Source: Shinella sp. SUS2
GTDB lineage: Bacteria > Pseudomonadota > Alphaproteobacteria > Rhizobiales > Rhizobiaceae
Direction: 5' to 3'
NCBI RefSeq assembly: GCF_001262505.1
Contig: NZ_KQ410731.1
Location: 62,001-126,000, forward strand
Length of the DNA: 64,000 nucleotides
Shown here: positions 16,670 to 25,515 of the stretch, piece after piece
Position numbering within the stretch: position 1 is the first letter of the stretch
Layout of the letters: the number at the start of each line of letters is the position of its first letter
Notes under the pieces: generated by a model
What the model saw: only the letters and a program-made list of their open reading frames with translations
The model's database searches: none
Told to the model about the DNA's origin: nothing
Position numbers and translations under genes: made by a program

Positions 16670-17775
16670 CGCGGATGCCTCAATCTGGGGTTCGCAACGA
16701 TCGCAAGGATATCGGCGAACATGTTGAGGAAGATGTAGAAGGCGGCAAAGATCAGCCCGCAGGCCTGCACGACGGGCATGTCGCGCACCGTCACGGCGTC
16801 GACCATGTACTGGCCCATGCCGGGATAGACGAAGACGACCTCCACGACGACGACGCCGACCACGAGATAGGCAAGGTTCAGCGCGATGACGTTGATGACG
16901 GGCGCGACGGCGTTCGGCGCCGCGTGCTTGGCGATGATGCGCAGGCCGGAAAGGCCCTTGAGTTCCGCCGTTTCGACATAGGCAGACGACATGACATTGA
17001 GGATCGCTGCCCGGGTCATGCGCATCATGTGGGCGAGCACGACGAGGACGAGCGTCGCCGTGGGCAGGGCGATGGCGGAGAGGCGTTCGCCGATCGTCAT
17101 CGATTCATAGACGGTTGCGGGGAAGGTCGCGACACCCATCTGCACGGCGAAGAACAGGATCAGGAGGTAGCCGACGAAGAATTCCGGCAGGGAAATCGCC
17201 GCCAGCGAGATCACGTTGATGATCTTGTCGGGCATGCGGTTGCGGTATTGCACCGCGAGCATGCCGAGGCCGACCGCGAGCGGCACCGAGATGATCGCCG
17301 CGAAGAAGGCGAGGAACAGCGAATTGCCAAGGCGTTTGCCGATCTGCTCGCCGACCGAGTTTTTCGAGGCCCAGGAATTGCCGAAGTCACCCTGGATGGC
17401 GCCACCGAGCCAGTTGAAATAGCGTGTGGTGGCGGGCTGGTCGAGACCGAGATCCTTGCGGATGTTCTCGATGGCCTGCGGCGTTGCGGACTGGCCGAGA
17501 TAGGTCGTCGCAAAATCGCCCGGCAAGGCTTCCACGCCCCCGAAGATCATCAGGGACACGGCGAAGAGCAAGGCCACGCTGAGCGCGAAGCGTTGCGCGA
17601 TGAGCGCCACCAGGGGGCTGCTCTTGCTGAGTTTCGCCCAGAACGAAGGCGTGCCTTCGTCTATGGGGGCTCCCGTGGACGCAACCGACCCGGCAACGCC
17701 GGCAGACTGCGGGGCTTCGCCCGCAGTCGCCGTTGCTGTCAGCTCCGGACCGTGCGCCGGTCCGTTGCCGGTCAT
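16666..17775 (-). CDS. ABC transporter permease, DppB type, with long N-terminal extension
   Basis: The 369-residue protein has about 55 Ala/Gly/Pro-rich residues before the first membrane span (IAQRFALSVALLFAVSLMIF). After that it is a normal DppB permease with ETAELKGLSGLRIIAKHAAP as coupling loop. The start is ATG 17773-17775, which shares one base with the stop of the binding-protein gene (TGATG); an ATG 15 bases upstream is the alternative. The low-complexity extension is unusual for DppB and may be a translated linker with no function. Confidence 0.85.
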   Translation of the reverse strand: MTGNGPAHGPELTATATAGEAPQSAGVAGSVASTGAPIDEGTPSFWAKLSKSSPLVALIAQRFALSVALLFAVSLMIFGGVEALPGDFATTYLGQSATPQAIENIRKDLGLDQPATTRYFNWLGGAIQGDFGNSWASKNSVGEQIGKRLGNSLFLAFFAAIISVPLAVGLGMLAVQYRNRMPDKIINVISLAAISLPEFFVGYLLILFFAVQMGVATFPATVYESMTIGERLSAIALPTATLVLVVLAHMMRMTRAAILNVMSSAYVETAELKGLSGLRIIAKHAAPNAVAPVINVIALNLAYLVVGVVVVEVVFVYPGMGQYMVDAVTVRDMPVVQACGLIFAAFYIFLNMFADILAIVANPRLRHPR

Positions 17776-19364
17776 CAGGCGTCGAGCCACACGCGGGTTG
17801 CGACATAGCCGTTCGACATGTCGTTGCCGATGTCGTGCACGTAGCCTTTCACCTGCTTGGAGGAGGCGTTCACGAAGTCGTTGAACATCGGCAGGATCAG
17901 GCCGCCTTCGTCACGCACCATCATGGCCATGGCGCGGTACATTTCCTTGCGCTTGGCTTCGTCGAGTTCCGAGCGGGCCTGGAGCACCATCTTGTCGAAG
18001 TCTTCGCGCAGGAAGCGTGTGTCGTTCCAGTCGGCCTTCGAAAGGTAGGCTGTCGAATACATCTGGTCCTGCGTCGGACGGCCACCCCAGTAGGAGGTCG
18101 AGAAGGGCTGTACGTTCCAGACGTTCGACCAGTAGCCGTCGCCGGGCTCGCGCTTCACCTCGATCTCGATGCCGGCCTTCTTGGCGCTCTCCTGGTAGAG
18201 CACGGCTGCGTCGACGGCGCCCGGGAAGGCGACATCCGACGTGCGCAGCAGGACGGAGCCGCTGTGGCCCGATTTCTTGTAGTGGAAGGCCGCCTTGTCC
18301 GGATCGTAGGCGCGCTGTTCGATGCCCTCGGGGAAGAGGGCGTAGGTCTCGTTGATCGGGAAGTCGTTGCCGACCTTGCCATAGCCGCCGAGCACCTTTT
18401 CCAGCATGGTCTCGCGGTCCATCGCGTATTTCAGCGCAAGGCGCAGGTCGTTGTTGTCGAACGGCGCCGTGTTGCAATGCATGATGAAGACATAGTGGCC
18501 GCGGCCGGAGGTGGAGAGCACTTCCACGGTCGGTGCGCGCTTCAGGAGGTCGACGGTCTTCGGATCGACGCGGTTGATATAGTGCACCTGGCCGGAGGAG
18601 AGTGCGGCGATGCGGGCCGTCTTGTCGTTCATCGCGATCATTTCGATCGTATCGACGAAGCCGCGGTCCTGACGCCAGTCGTCCTTGTTGCGCTCGAAGG
18701 TGGCGCGCACGCCCGCTTCGAAGCTCGTTACCTTGTAGGGGCCGGTGCCGATCATGGCGTTCGGATCGTCAAGGCCGCCATTCGGCTGGATGACGAGGTG
18801 GTAGTCGGTGAGCAGCAGCGGCAGGTCGGCATTGCCTTCGGTCAGCACCAGCACCAGCTTGTCGCCGTCGGCCTTGATTTCCTTGATCGACTTCATGACG
18901 CCGAGCGCGCCCGATTCCGACTTCTCGTCCGTGTGGCGCTGCAGGGTCTTGATGACGTCGTCGACGGTCAGTTCCTTGCCGTCGTGGAATTTGACGCCCT
19001 TGCGGATGGTGAACGTCCAGGTCGAGGCATCGGCGGACGGCTCCCAGGATTCGGCGAGCGCCGGCACGGGCTTGCCGGTCAGCGGCTCGGATTCGACGAG
19101 CATGTCGCCCCAGTTGCGACCGACGACGAACATGAACTGCGAGAGCGCCTTGGCGGGATCCTTCGAGTCGGTGGCGGCCGCGCCTTCAAGGCCGAGCTTC
19201 AGGTTGCCGCCGCGCTTGGGCTCCTGCGCGCGTGCCGCGGTGTCGAACATCGTGCCGGCGACGGCGAGCGTGACGCCGAAAGCGGCGGCGCGGCCCATGA
19301 ACTCGCGGCGGTTCATCTTGCCGAGCGAAACCTGGCTGGTGAGATATTTGGTGTAATCAGTCAT
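17775..19364 (-). CDS. Family 5 solute-binding protein of an Opp/Dpp-type importer (Tat exported)
   Basis: The 529-residue protein has a twin-arginine signal MNRREFMGRAAAFGVTLA at residues 17-34, cleavage near ARAQ, and the family 5 fold, with VPALAESWEPSADASTWTF and the hinge strand regions typical of peptide/nickel/opine-binding proteins. It is the first gene of the operon; a 279-base gap separates it from caiD upstream. Family members bind peptides, nickel, opines or betaine-like compounds. The ligand is unknown, but the adjacent carnitine catabolic operon makes a quaternary amine a reasonable guess. Confidence 0.88.
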   Translation of the reverse strand: MTDYTKYLTSQVSLGKMNRREFMGRAAAFGVTLAVAGTMFDTAARAQEPKRGGNLKLGLEGAAATDSKDPAKALSQFMFVVGRNWGDMLVESEPLTGKPVPALAESWEPSADASTWTFTIRKGVKFHDGKELTVDDVIKTLQRHTDEKSESGALGVMKSIKEIKADGDKLVLVLTEGNADLPLLLTDYHLVIQPNGGLDDPNAMIGTGPYKVTSFEAGVRATFERNKDDWRQDRGFVDTIEMIAMNDKTARIAALSSGQVHYINRVDPKTVDLLKRAPTVEVLSTSGRGHYVFIMHCNTAPFDNNDLRLALKYAMDRETMLEKVLGGYGKVGNDFPINETYALFPEGIEQRAYDPDKAAFHYKKSGHSGSVLLRTSDVAFPGAVDAAVLYQESAKKAGIEIEVKREPGDGYWSNVWNVQPFSTSYWGGRPTQDQMYSTAYLSKADWNDTRFLREDFDKMVLQARSELDEAKRKEMYRAMAMMVRDEGGLILPMFNDFVNASSKQVKGYVHDIGNDMSNGYVATRVWLDA

Positions 19365-19582
19365 TCCCCTGTTCCCTTTTGCTGGCCCATTAGGTGGGCA
19401 TTTGTCGTTATGATTGGCAGAATTTCTGTTTTTCGCCTCTAAGGCAACCTTACGGCCGGCATTTTATGCCGACAGAAGCGCATTTCCGTCCTCCGAAAGC
19501 CTCCTCCCTGCGCCGCAATGCGGCTCGTCGTTCCATAAATTTACCCACGCATTAGCCGCGTGTAACGCCCTAAATTATCTAT

Positions 19583-19611
19583 TCCTTCCATAAGTCTGAT
19601 TTATGGAAGGA
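19583..19611. promoter_or_regulatory. 11-base inverted repeat upstream of the family 5 importer operon
   Basis: Arms TCCTTCCATAA and TTATGGAAGGA match perfectly around a seven-base spacer. The site lies 32 bases after the caiD stop and about 220 bases before the importer start codon, in an AT-rich stretch. No T run follows, so an operator is more likely than a terminator. Bases 19365-19582 hold nothing else recognisable. Confidence 0.45.
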
Positions 19612-19643
19612 TACGGAATGCGCCCGATGCAGGGGCGCAGTCC

Positions 19644-20426
19644 TCATCGTCCCTTCCAGACGGGATCACGTTTTTCCGCGAAGGCGCGGGCGCCCTCGAG
19701 CTGATCTTCGCTGGAATAGAGAATATCGACCGTGCGGAACTGCCGCTTGGTGATCTTGTTCATGGTCGCCTGGAAGGTCTCGCCCTCGGCGGCGCGCACC
19801 ACTTCCTTGATGGCGGCATAGACGAGCGGCGGGCCGCTTTCGAGCAGGCGTGCCAGTTCCCAGGCGCGGTCGAGCAACCTGTCCGCCGGCAGGATCTCGT
19901 TGACGAACCCCCAGCGATGCGCCTCCTGCACGTCCAGCCATCGGCCGGTCAGAAGCATGTCCATGGCGATGTGGTAGGGGATGCGTTTCGGCAGCTTGAT
20001 CGAGGCGGCATCCGCCACGGTGCCGGAGCGGATTTCCGGCAGCGCGAAGGTCGCGTGTTCGGCGGCGAGGATGAGGTCGGTGGAGAGCGCGATTTCGAGG
20101 CCCCCGCCGCAGCAGATGCCGTTGACGGCCGAAATGATCGGTTTGTTGAGGTCGCGCAGTTCCTGCATGCCGCCGAAACCGCCGACGCCGTAATCGCCAT
20201 CGACAGCATCGCCGTCGGCGGCGGCCTTCAGGTCCCATCCCGGACAGAAGAATTTCTCCCCCGCGCCGGTGATGATGGCGACACGCAGGCTCTCGTCGTC
20301 GCGGAAATCCGCAAAGATCTTGCCCATGATGCGGCTGGTCGCGAGATCGATGGCGTTCGCCTTGGGGCGATCGATGGTGACTTCGAGAATGCCGCCCTCG
20401 CGGCGCTGTCTTATCGGTCCGGTCAT
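19644..20426 (-). CDS. caiD: Crotonobetainyl-CoA hydratase (carnitinyl-CoA dehydratase)
   Basis: The 260-residue crotonase-fold enzyme follows E. coli CaiD through its length as remembered: ILEVTIDRPKANAIDLATS, LRVAIITGAGEKFFCPGWDL and the end AFAEKRDPVWKGR. It hydrates crotonobetainyl-CoA to L-carnitinyl-CoA. The usual active-site loops are present (GICCGGGLEIAL for the oxyanion hole). Its ATG overlaps the stop of the acyl-CoA synthetase as ATGA. In this aerobic operon it would feed gamma-butyrobetaine or crotonobetaine into carnitine breakdown. Confidence 0.88.
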   Translation of the reverse strand: MTGPIRQRREGGILEVTIDRPKANAIDLATSRIMGKIFADFRDDESLRVAIITGAGEKFFCPGWDLKAAADGDAVDGDYGVGGFGGMQELRDLNKPIISAVNGICCGGGLEIALSTDLILAAEHATFALPEIRSGTVADAASIKLPKRIPYHIAMDMLLTGRWLDVQEAHRWGFVNEILPADRLLDRAWELARLLESGPPLVYAAIKEVVRAAEGETFQATMNKITKRQFRTVDILYSSEDQLEGARAFAEKRDPVWKGR

Positions 20427-22504
20427 GGATTTTTCCTCAGACGGATCAGGGCATCGGCTGCGACGACACCGTCGCCTTCCGGCAGCACCATGATGGGATT
20501 AACGTCCAGTTCTTCGATTATTGAAGCGTTTGAAACGACATAGGATGCCGCTGATGCGACGGCCGCGACGAGGGCGCCGATATCGCCCTTCGGCGCGCCG
20601 CGGTAGCCGGCGAGCAGTTTTGCGATCTTGAGGCTGGCGATCGCCTCCCGGATCGCCTTTTCGTCGGTCGGCAGGGTCAGGATCGCGGAATCCTCGAGCA
20701 ATTCGACGAGGATGCCGCCGGCGCCGATGGTGAGGACAGGCCCGGCGACCGGATCGCGCATCGCTCCGACGATGAGTTCGGCGACGGGTTTTCCCACCAT
20801 CTTTTCCACGAGGAAACCGGAGGCGACGTCCGCCATGGTTTTTGCCGCGGCCAAAACGGCTGCGCGGTCCGCAAGGTTCAGCTTGACGGCGCCGGCCTCG
20901 GTCTTGTGCGCGACGCCGAGGCCCTTCAACACGACCGGGAAGCCGAGTTTTTCCGCGGCATCGGCGGCGGCCTCTGCCGTTTCTGCGGTAAGGCCCTTGG
21001 GAACGGCAAGGCCATGGGCGGCGAGCGCCTGCTTGGCCTCGTGTTCGGTGAGCGTGGCGGTTTCTCCTTCGCCGGCCGTGGTCTTGAGCAGCGGCGCGGA
21101 TTGCGGCCGTGCCCAGGCTTCGCCGATACCGGCGGCGGCGTCGGCGGCGGCAAGCGCCTCCTCGATGCCGTAGAAGGGCACGACGCCGTTCTGCATCAGC
21201 ATTTCGGCGGTTTCCTCCGGCATGTTCTCGCCCATGCTGGCGACGATGCCGGCATGGGCGCCCGTGGCCTTGGCGGCGTCGATGACGGCGTGGCAGGTGG
21301 TGATCCAGTCGCTCGCGTCGCAGCGGTCGAGACGCGGGAAATCGAGCACGACGAGGTTGAGGCCGTAACCCCCTTCCATCATGGTGGTGAAGGCAGCAGT
21401 CTGTTTTTCGCGGTTGCCCCAGACGAAGGTGTGGTAGTCGAGCGGGTTGGAGATCGTCACCATCTGGCCGAGCGTTTCGCGCAGCGGCTGGCGCTGGACA
21501 TCGTTCAGCGCACGGTAGTTGACCTTCCGCTTCACGCCGGCGTCAGCCATCAGCGAGGCCTCGCCGCCCGAGCAGGACATCGAGGAGATGTCGAAGTTCG
21601 GCAGCGGACCGGCGACATGCAGCAGCTTCAGCGTTTCCAGGAGTTCCGGCAGCGTCTCGACGCGCCCGATGCCGAGGCGGGCGAGCAGGGCCGAGGAAAC
21701 GGCATCGTTGCCGGCGAGCGAGGCAGTGTGCGAGACGGTGGCGAGCTGCGCCTGTTCCGATTTGCCGACCTTCAGCGTGACGACGGGCTTTTTCAAGTCG
21801 CGTGCGCGCTGACCGAGGCGTTCCAGCGCTTCGAGGCTGTCGAAACCTTCGATATGCAGGCCGACGGCGGTGACGCGCGGGTCTTCGAGCACCGCTGAGG
21901 CGAGATCGGCGAGGCCGGTCTGCGCCTGGTTGCCGGCGGTCAGGATATAGGCGAGCGGCAGGCCACGCTGCTGCATGGAGATGTTGCAGGCGATGTTGGA
22001 GGATTGCGTGAGGACGGCGACGCCCTTTTCGGTCCGCAGCATGCCGTGCTGGTCGGGCCAGAGCAGGGCGCCGTCCAGCATGTTGATGAAGCCGTAGCAG
22101 TTTGGCCCGAGGACCGGCATGTCGCCGGCCGCCTCCACCAGCGCCTTCTGGAGGTCATCGCCATCGGAAAGCTCGCTGACGGCCTCGCGGAAGCCGGAGG
22201 CGTAGCAGACCGCGCCGCCTGCGCCGCGCGCCGAAAGATCGCGGATGATGCCGATGGTGAGTTCCCGGTTGACGCCGACGAAGGAGGCGTCCGGCGCGCC
22301 CGGCAGGTCGGCGACGGAGCGGTAGCATTTGCGGCCTAAAATTTCGTCCTCGCGCGGGTGCACCGGCCAGATATCGCCGGAAAAGCCCATCTTGTCGCAC
22401 TGGAAGATGACCCGCCGCGCCTCCTTGCCGCCGAAGACGGCGATGGATTTCGGGCGGATGAGGCGGTCGAGGGGGGGGGTGCGGGCAATGCCTGCCATGC
22501 TCAC
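20423..22504 (-). CDS. ADP-forming acyl-CoA synthetase (probable betainyl/gamma-butyrobetainyl-CoA ligase)
   Basis: The 693-residue protein has the fused NDP-forming layout: CoA-binding Rossmann domain (about 1-130), ligase domains with the phospho-histidine site ATVSHTASLAGNDAV (about residue 260) and a C-terminal ATP-grasp domain from about 470 (GFPVVLKGLGVAHKTEAG). It would activate crotonobetaine, gamma-butyrobetaine or carnitine with CoA and ATP, replacing the AMP-forming CaiC. The start is GTG 22502-22504, overlapping the dehydrogenase stop; an ATG six bases on is an alternative. The substrate is inferred from the operon. Confidence 0.85.
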   Translation of the reverse strand: MSMAGIARTPPLDRLIRPKSIAVFGGKEARRVIFQCDKMGFSGDIWPVHPREDEILGRKCYRSVADLPGAPDASFVGVNRELTIGIIRDLSARGAGGAVCYASGFREAVSELSDGDDLQKALVEAAGDMPVLGPNCYGFINMLDGALLWPDQHGMLRTEKGVAVLTQSSNIACNISMQQRGLPLAYILTAGNQAQTGLADLASAVLEDPRVTAVGLHIEGFDSLEALERLGQRARDLKKPVVTLKVGKSEQAQLATVSHTASLAGNDAVSSALLARLGIGRVETLPELLETLKLLHVAGPLPNFDISSMSCSGGEASLMADAGVKRKVNYRALNDVQRQPLRETLGQMVTISNPLDYHTFVWGNREKQTAAFTTMMEGGYGLNLVVLDFPRLDRCDASDWITTCHAVIDAAKATGAHAGIVASMGENMPEETAEMLMQNGVVPFYGIEEALAAADAAAGIGEAWARPQSAPLLKTTAGEGETATLTEHEAKQALAAHGLAVPKGLTAETAEAAADAAEKLGFPVVLKGLGVAHKTEAGAVKLNLADRAAVLAAAKTMADVASGFLVEKMVGKPVAELIVGAMRDPVAGPVLTIGAGGILVELLEDSAILTLPTDEKAIREAIASLKIAKLLAGYRGAPKGDIGALVAAVASAASYVVSNASIIEELDVNPIMVLPEGDGVVAADALIRLRKNP

Positions 22505-23661
22505 GCCCCCAGCGGCCGCAGCAGGTCGCGGCTGATGATGTGCCGCTGGATTTCCGAGGTGCCGTCCCAGATGCGTTCCACGCGGGCATCGCGCCAGAAG
22601 CGGGCGAGGGGCAGGTCGTCCATCAGGCCCATGCCGCCAAAAATCTGGATCGCCTCGTCGGTGACGCGGGCGAGCATTTCCGTGGCGTAGACCTTTGCCG
22701 AGGCGATCTCGCGGTTGGACGGCAGGCCCTGGTCGAGCCGCCAGGCAGCCGACAGCGTCAGGAGGTCGGCGGCGTCGATCTCGGTGATCATGTCGGCGAG
22801 CTTGAAGGAAACGCCCTGGTTGGCGCCGATCGGTTTGCCGAACTGTTTGCGCTCGGCGGCGTAGTTGAGGGCGTAGTCGAAGGCGCGGCGGGCTCTACCG
22901 ACCGAAGTGGCGGCGACCGTCAGGCGCGTCGCGTAGAGCCAGTCGTTGGCGATGTCGAAGCCCTTGTGCACTTCGCCGAGGATCTGGGACGAGGGCAGGC
23001 GGCATTCGTCGAAATTGAGGATGCAGTTCTTGTAGCCGCGGTGCGAGACGGACGTGTAGCCGTCGCGGATCTCGAAACCCGGCGTGCCGCGGTCGACGAG
23101 GAAGCAGGTGATCAGCTTCTTCTTGCCGCGCGGCGTGTCTTCCTCGCCCGTCGCGATGAAGACGATGACGAAATCGGCGATGTTGGCGTGGCTGATGAAG
23201 TGTTTCGTGCCGTTGACGATCCAGTCGTCGCCGTCCTTGCGGGCGAAACATTTCATGCCGCGCACGTCCGAGCCGGCGTCCGGTTCGGTCATGGCCAGCG
23301 CGTCGAATTTTTCGCCGCTGACGGCGGGCAGCAGGTATTTTTCGCGCTGCTCGTCGTTGCAGGCCATCAGGATGCCGGAGGGGCGGCCGAAGAAGACGGT
23401 CAGCGCCATGGAGCCGCGGCCGAGCTCGCGCTCGACGAGGGTGAAGGAGGTGTGGTCGAGGCCCGCGCCGCCGACCTCTTCGGGCATGTTGCAGCCGAAG
23501 AAGCCGATTTCCTTGCACTTGCGTGCGATCTCCTGGCCGAGCTCCGGCGGCACATGGCCGGTGCGCTCGACCTCGTTTTCGTGCGGATAGATTTCCGTTT
23601 CGACGAAGGCGCGGACCGTGTCCACGATCATCTGCTGTTCGTCGGTGAGTGCGAAATTCAT
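22501..23661 (-). CDS. Acyl-CoA dehydrogenase (probable gamma-butyrobetainyl-CoA dehydrogenase)
   Basis: The 386-residue flavoprotein has the family segments ALAMTEPDAGSDV, FGKPIGANQGV and the C-terminal FWRDARVERIWDGTSEIQRH. In most acyl-CoA dehydrogenases the catalytic base is the Glu of YEGT; here this position reads WDGT, so Asp replaces Glu. Together with caiD and the CoA ligase the likely job is oxidation of gamma-butyrobetainyl-CoA to crotonobetainyl-CoA. Electrons would go to ETF, which is not encoded here. A RIME-like repeat separates it from the gene upstream. Confidence 0.82.
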   Translation of the reverse strand: MNFALTDEQQMIVDTVRAFVETEIYPHENEVERTGHVPPELGQEIARKCKEIGFFGCNMPEEVGGAGLDHTSFTLVERELGRGSMALTVFFGRPSGILMACNDEQREKYLLPAVSGEKFDALAMTEPDAGSDVRGMKCFARKDGDDWIVNGTKHFISHANIADFVIVFIATGEEDTPRGKKKLITCFLVDRGTPGFEIRDGYTSVSHRGYKNCILNFDECRLPSSQILGEVHKGFDIANDWLYATRLTVAATSVGRARRAFDYALNYAAERKQFGKPIGANQGVSFKLADMITEIDAADLLTLSAAWRLDQGLPSNREIASAKVYATEMLARVTDEAIQIFGGMGLMDDLPLARFWRDARVERIWDGTSEIQRHIISRDLLRPLGA

Positions 23662-23687
23662 GGTGTTCCCTCGTTCTTCTTGGTTTG

Positions 23688-23821
23688 CCCCTCATCCGGC
23701 TACCGCCACCTTCTCCCCGCATGCGGGGAGAAGGGTATGCCGCACCGGTTTCCTCCATTCCCAAGCCTGCTTGTGGCAGGTTCCCTCTCCCTGCTTGCGG
23801 GGAGAGGGTTAGGGTGAGGGG
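23688..23821. repeat. RIME-like intergenic palindromic element, copy C
   Basis: It lies between lcdH and the acyl-CoA dehydrogenase gene, inside the carnitine operon. It begins CCCCTCATCCGGC and ends AGGGTTAGGGTGAGGGG, with CTCCCCGC/GCGGGGAG hairpins in each half. Confidence 0.8.
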
Positions 23822-23826
23822 CAGCT

Positions 23827-25323
23827 TTACTGCGCATTCTTCTGCCCGACGTGCCGTCCAACCCCCTCCGGTGCCGGCAGGCCGGCATGCGCTTCCATGA
23901 TCGGCGCGATCTTCGCCAGCACCTCGGCCGGCGCGTCGACGCTCTTGCCGGCCTTACTGTCGACATGCAGCACCATCTGCTCCGCCGTCGCGATGACGTC
24001 GCCGGTCGCGGCGTCATGGATGCGGGTGAAATAGTGCATGCGCTTGGTGTCGGAGGCGAGCATCTGGAGCGTCGTGTAGAGCGCCTGGCCGAGCTTGGCT
24101 TCGCCGAGATGGCGGATGTGGGTCTCCACCGTGTAGTAACTGTGGCCGGCCTCGACATAGTCGAAATCGACGCCGACCAGCCGCAACAGCGCGTCGGTCG
24201 TGTCGCCGAAGAGCTGGAGATAACGGTGCTCGGTCATGTGGCCGTTGTAATCGACCCAGGCGGCGTTGACCTTGGTATCGACGAGGTGCAGCGGTTCGCT
24301 CGTGGAAACCTCGACCTTGGCCTTGCCGGCCTTGGCCCAGAGATGCTTTTCGAACTCGGCGAGCAACTTGCCCGAACCCCAGCCGCGGCCGTCGTCGCCG
24401 GCCTTCAGGGCGTGCATGATGCCGACGAGGTTCTGGTCGCGGATGCGCTCCAGTTCGCGGATGCCGCGGGCGCCGGATTGTGCATCGGACTGGTCGGCGA
24501 TCTTTTCGACCAGCGCGTCGTCGAGGTCGACGACGTCGGTGAGTTTCGTCCAGGGCCAGGAGAGGCAGGGGCCGAACTGGGCGAGGAAGTGGCGCATGCC
24601 CGCCTCGCCGCCGGCGATGCGATAGGTCTCGAACATGCCCATCTGCGCCCAGCGCATGCCGAACGAATAGCGGATCACGTCATCGAGCGTTTCGGTGTCG
24701 CAGATGTCGTCCTTGATCAGCCAGAGGCCCTCGCGCCAGACGGCTTCCAGCAGACGGTCGCCGACGAAAGCCTCGATCTCCTTGTTGATGATGACGCCCT
24801 TCATACCGATCGGCGCAAGCTTGGCCTTGGCGTCTTCGAGCACTGCGCGCGAGGTCTTCTCGCCGCCGACCAGCTCGGCGAGGGGCAGCAGGTAGACGGG
24901 ATTGTAGGGATGCGCCACGAACAGGCGTTCGGGGTGCTTCATGTCGCGCTGGAGATCGGTCGGCATCAGGCCGGATGTGGAGGAGCCGATCAGCGCGTCG
25001 GGTTTTGCCGCCGCGTCGATCTTCGTCAGCACGCCGCGCTTCAGCTCCAGCCGCTCGGGCACGCTTTCCTGAATCCAGTCAGCGTCTTCCACGGCTTCTT
25101 CCAAGCTCTTGCAGAAGGTGATTTTGCCCTTCGGCGGCAGCGGCGCCATGGTGAGCATGCCGTAGGCGCGCTCGGCATTGGCCATGACTTCGCCGATGAT
25201 GCGCTCGGCCTCCGGATGCGGATCGAAAATCTTCACATCGATGCCGGCGAGCGCGAAACGCGCGACCCAGGCGCCGCCGATGACACCGCCGCCGACGCAG
25301 GCTGCCTTGTTGATGGTGGTCAT
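23827..25323 (-). CDS. lcdH: L-carnitine dehydrogenase fused to a hotdog thioesterase
   Basis: The 498-residue protein joins a 3-hydroxyacyl-CoA-dehydrogenase-type NAD enzyme (residues 1 to about 320; VGGGVIGGAWVARFALAG as nucleotide site, FVAHPYNPVYLLPLAELVGG as active-site region) to a C-terminal hotdog thioesterase (about 345-490; AAWVDYNGHMTEHRYLQLFG). The first half oxidises L-carnitine to 3-dehydrocarnitine; the second half probably hydrolyses betainyl-CoA to glycine betaine. Fused forms are known in rhizobia. The start is MTTINKAACV at 25321-25323; an upstream extension is only translated repeat sequence. Confidence 0.9.
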   Translation of the reverse strand: MTTINKAACVGGGVIGGAWVARFALAGIDVKIFDPHPEAERIIGEVMANAERAYGMLTMAPLPPKGKITFCKSLEEAVEDADWIQESVPERLELKRGVLTKIDAAAKPDALIGSSTSGLMPTDLQRDMKHPERLFVAHPYNPVYLLPLAELVGGEKTSRAVLEDAKAKLAPIGMKGVIINKEIEAFVGDRLLEAVWREGLWLIKDDICDTETLDDVIRYSFGMRWAQMGMFETYRIAGGEAGMRHFLAQFGPCLSWPWTKLTDVVDLDDALVEKIADQSDAQSGARGIRELERIRDQNLVGIMHALKAGDDGRGWGSGKLLAEFEKHLWAKAGKAKVEVSTSEPLHLVDTKVNAAWVDYNGHMTEHRYLQLFGDTTDALLRLVGVDFDYVEAGHSYYTVETHIRHLGEAKLGQALYTTLQMLASDTKRMHYFTRIHDAATGDVIATAEQMVLHVDSKAGKSVDAPAEVLAKIAPIMEAHAGLPAPEGVGRHVGQKNAQ

Positions 25324-25368
25324 GCTGTCCGTTCCCTCATGTTCTTTTCCGTGTGCACGGTTTGCTTT

Positions 25369-25503
25369 CCCCCCATCCGGCTGCCGCCACCTTCTCCCCG
25401 CAAGCGGGGAGAAGGGAAATGCCGCGCCGCTTTCCTCCATCCCGACCGTTCGGTTTGGCAGGTCCCCTCTCCCCGCTTGCGGGGAGAGGGCTAGGGTGAG
25501 GGG
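25369..25503. repeat. RIME-like intergenic palindromic element, copy D
   Basis: It lies between the BKACE gene and lcdH within the carnitine operon, in the same orientation as copy C. In one frame it translates as LAGRRWRQPDGG, which lengthens the neighbouring open frame artificially. Confidence 0.8.
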
Positions 25504-25515
25504 CAGCCCGGTCCG

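Noticed and set aside
17733-19442. Plus-strand open frame of about 569 codons antisense to the family 5 binding protein
   Set aside because: It has no domain motifs, and the minus strand carries a Tat signal and a complete binding-protein sequence.
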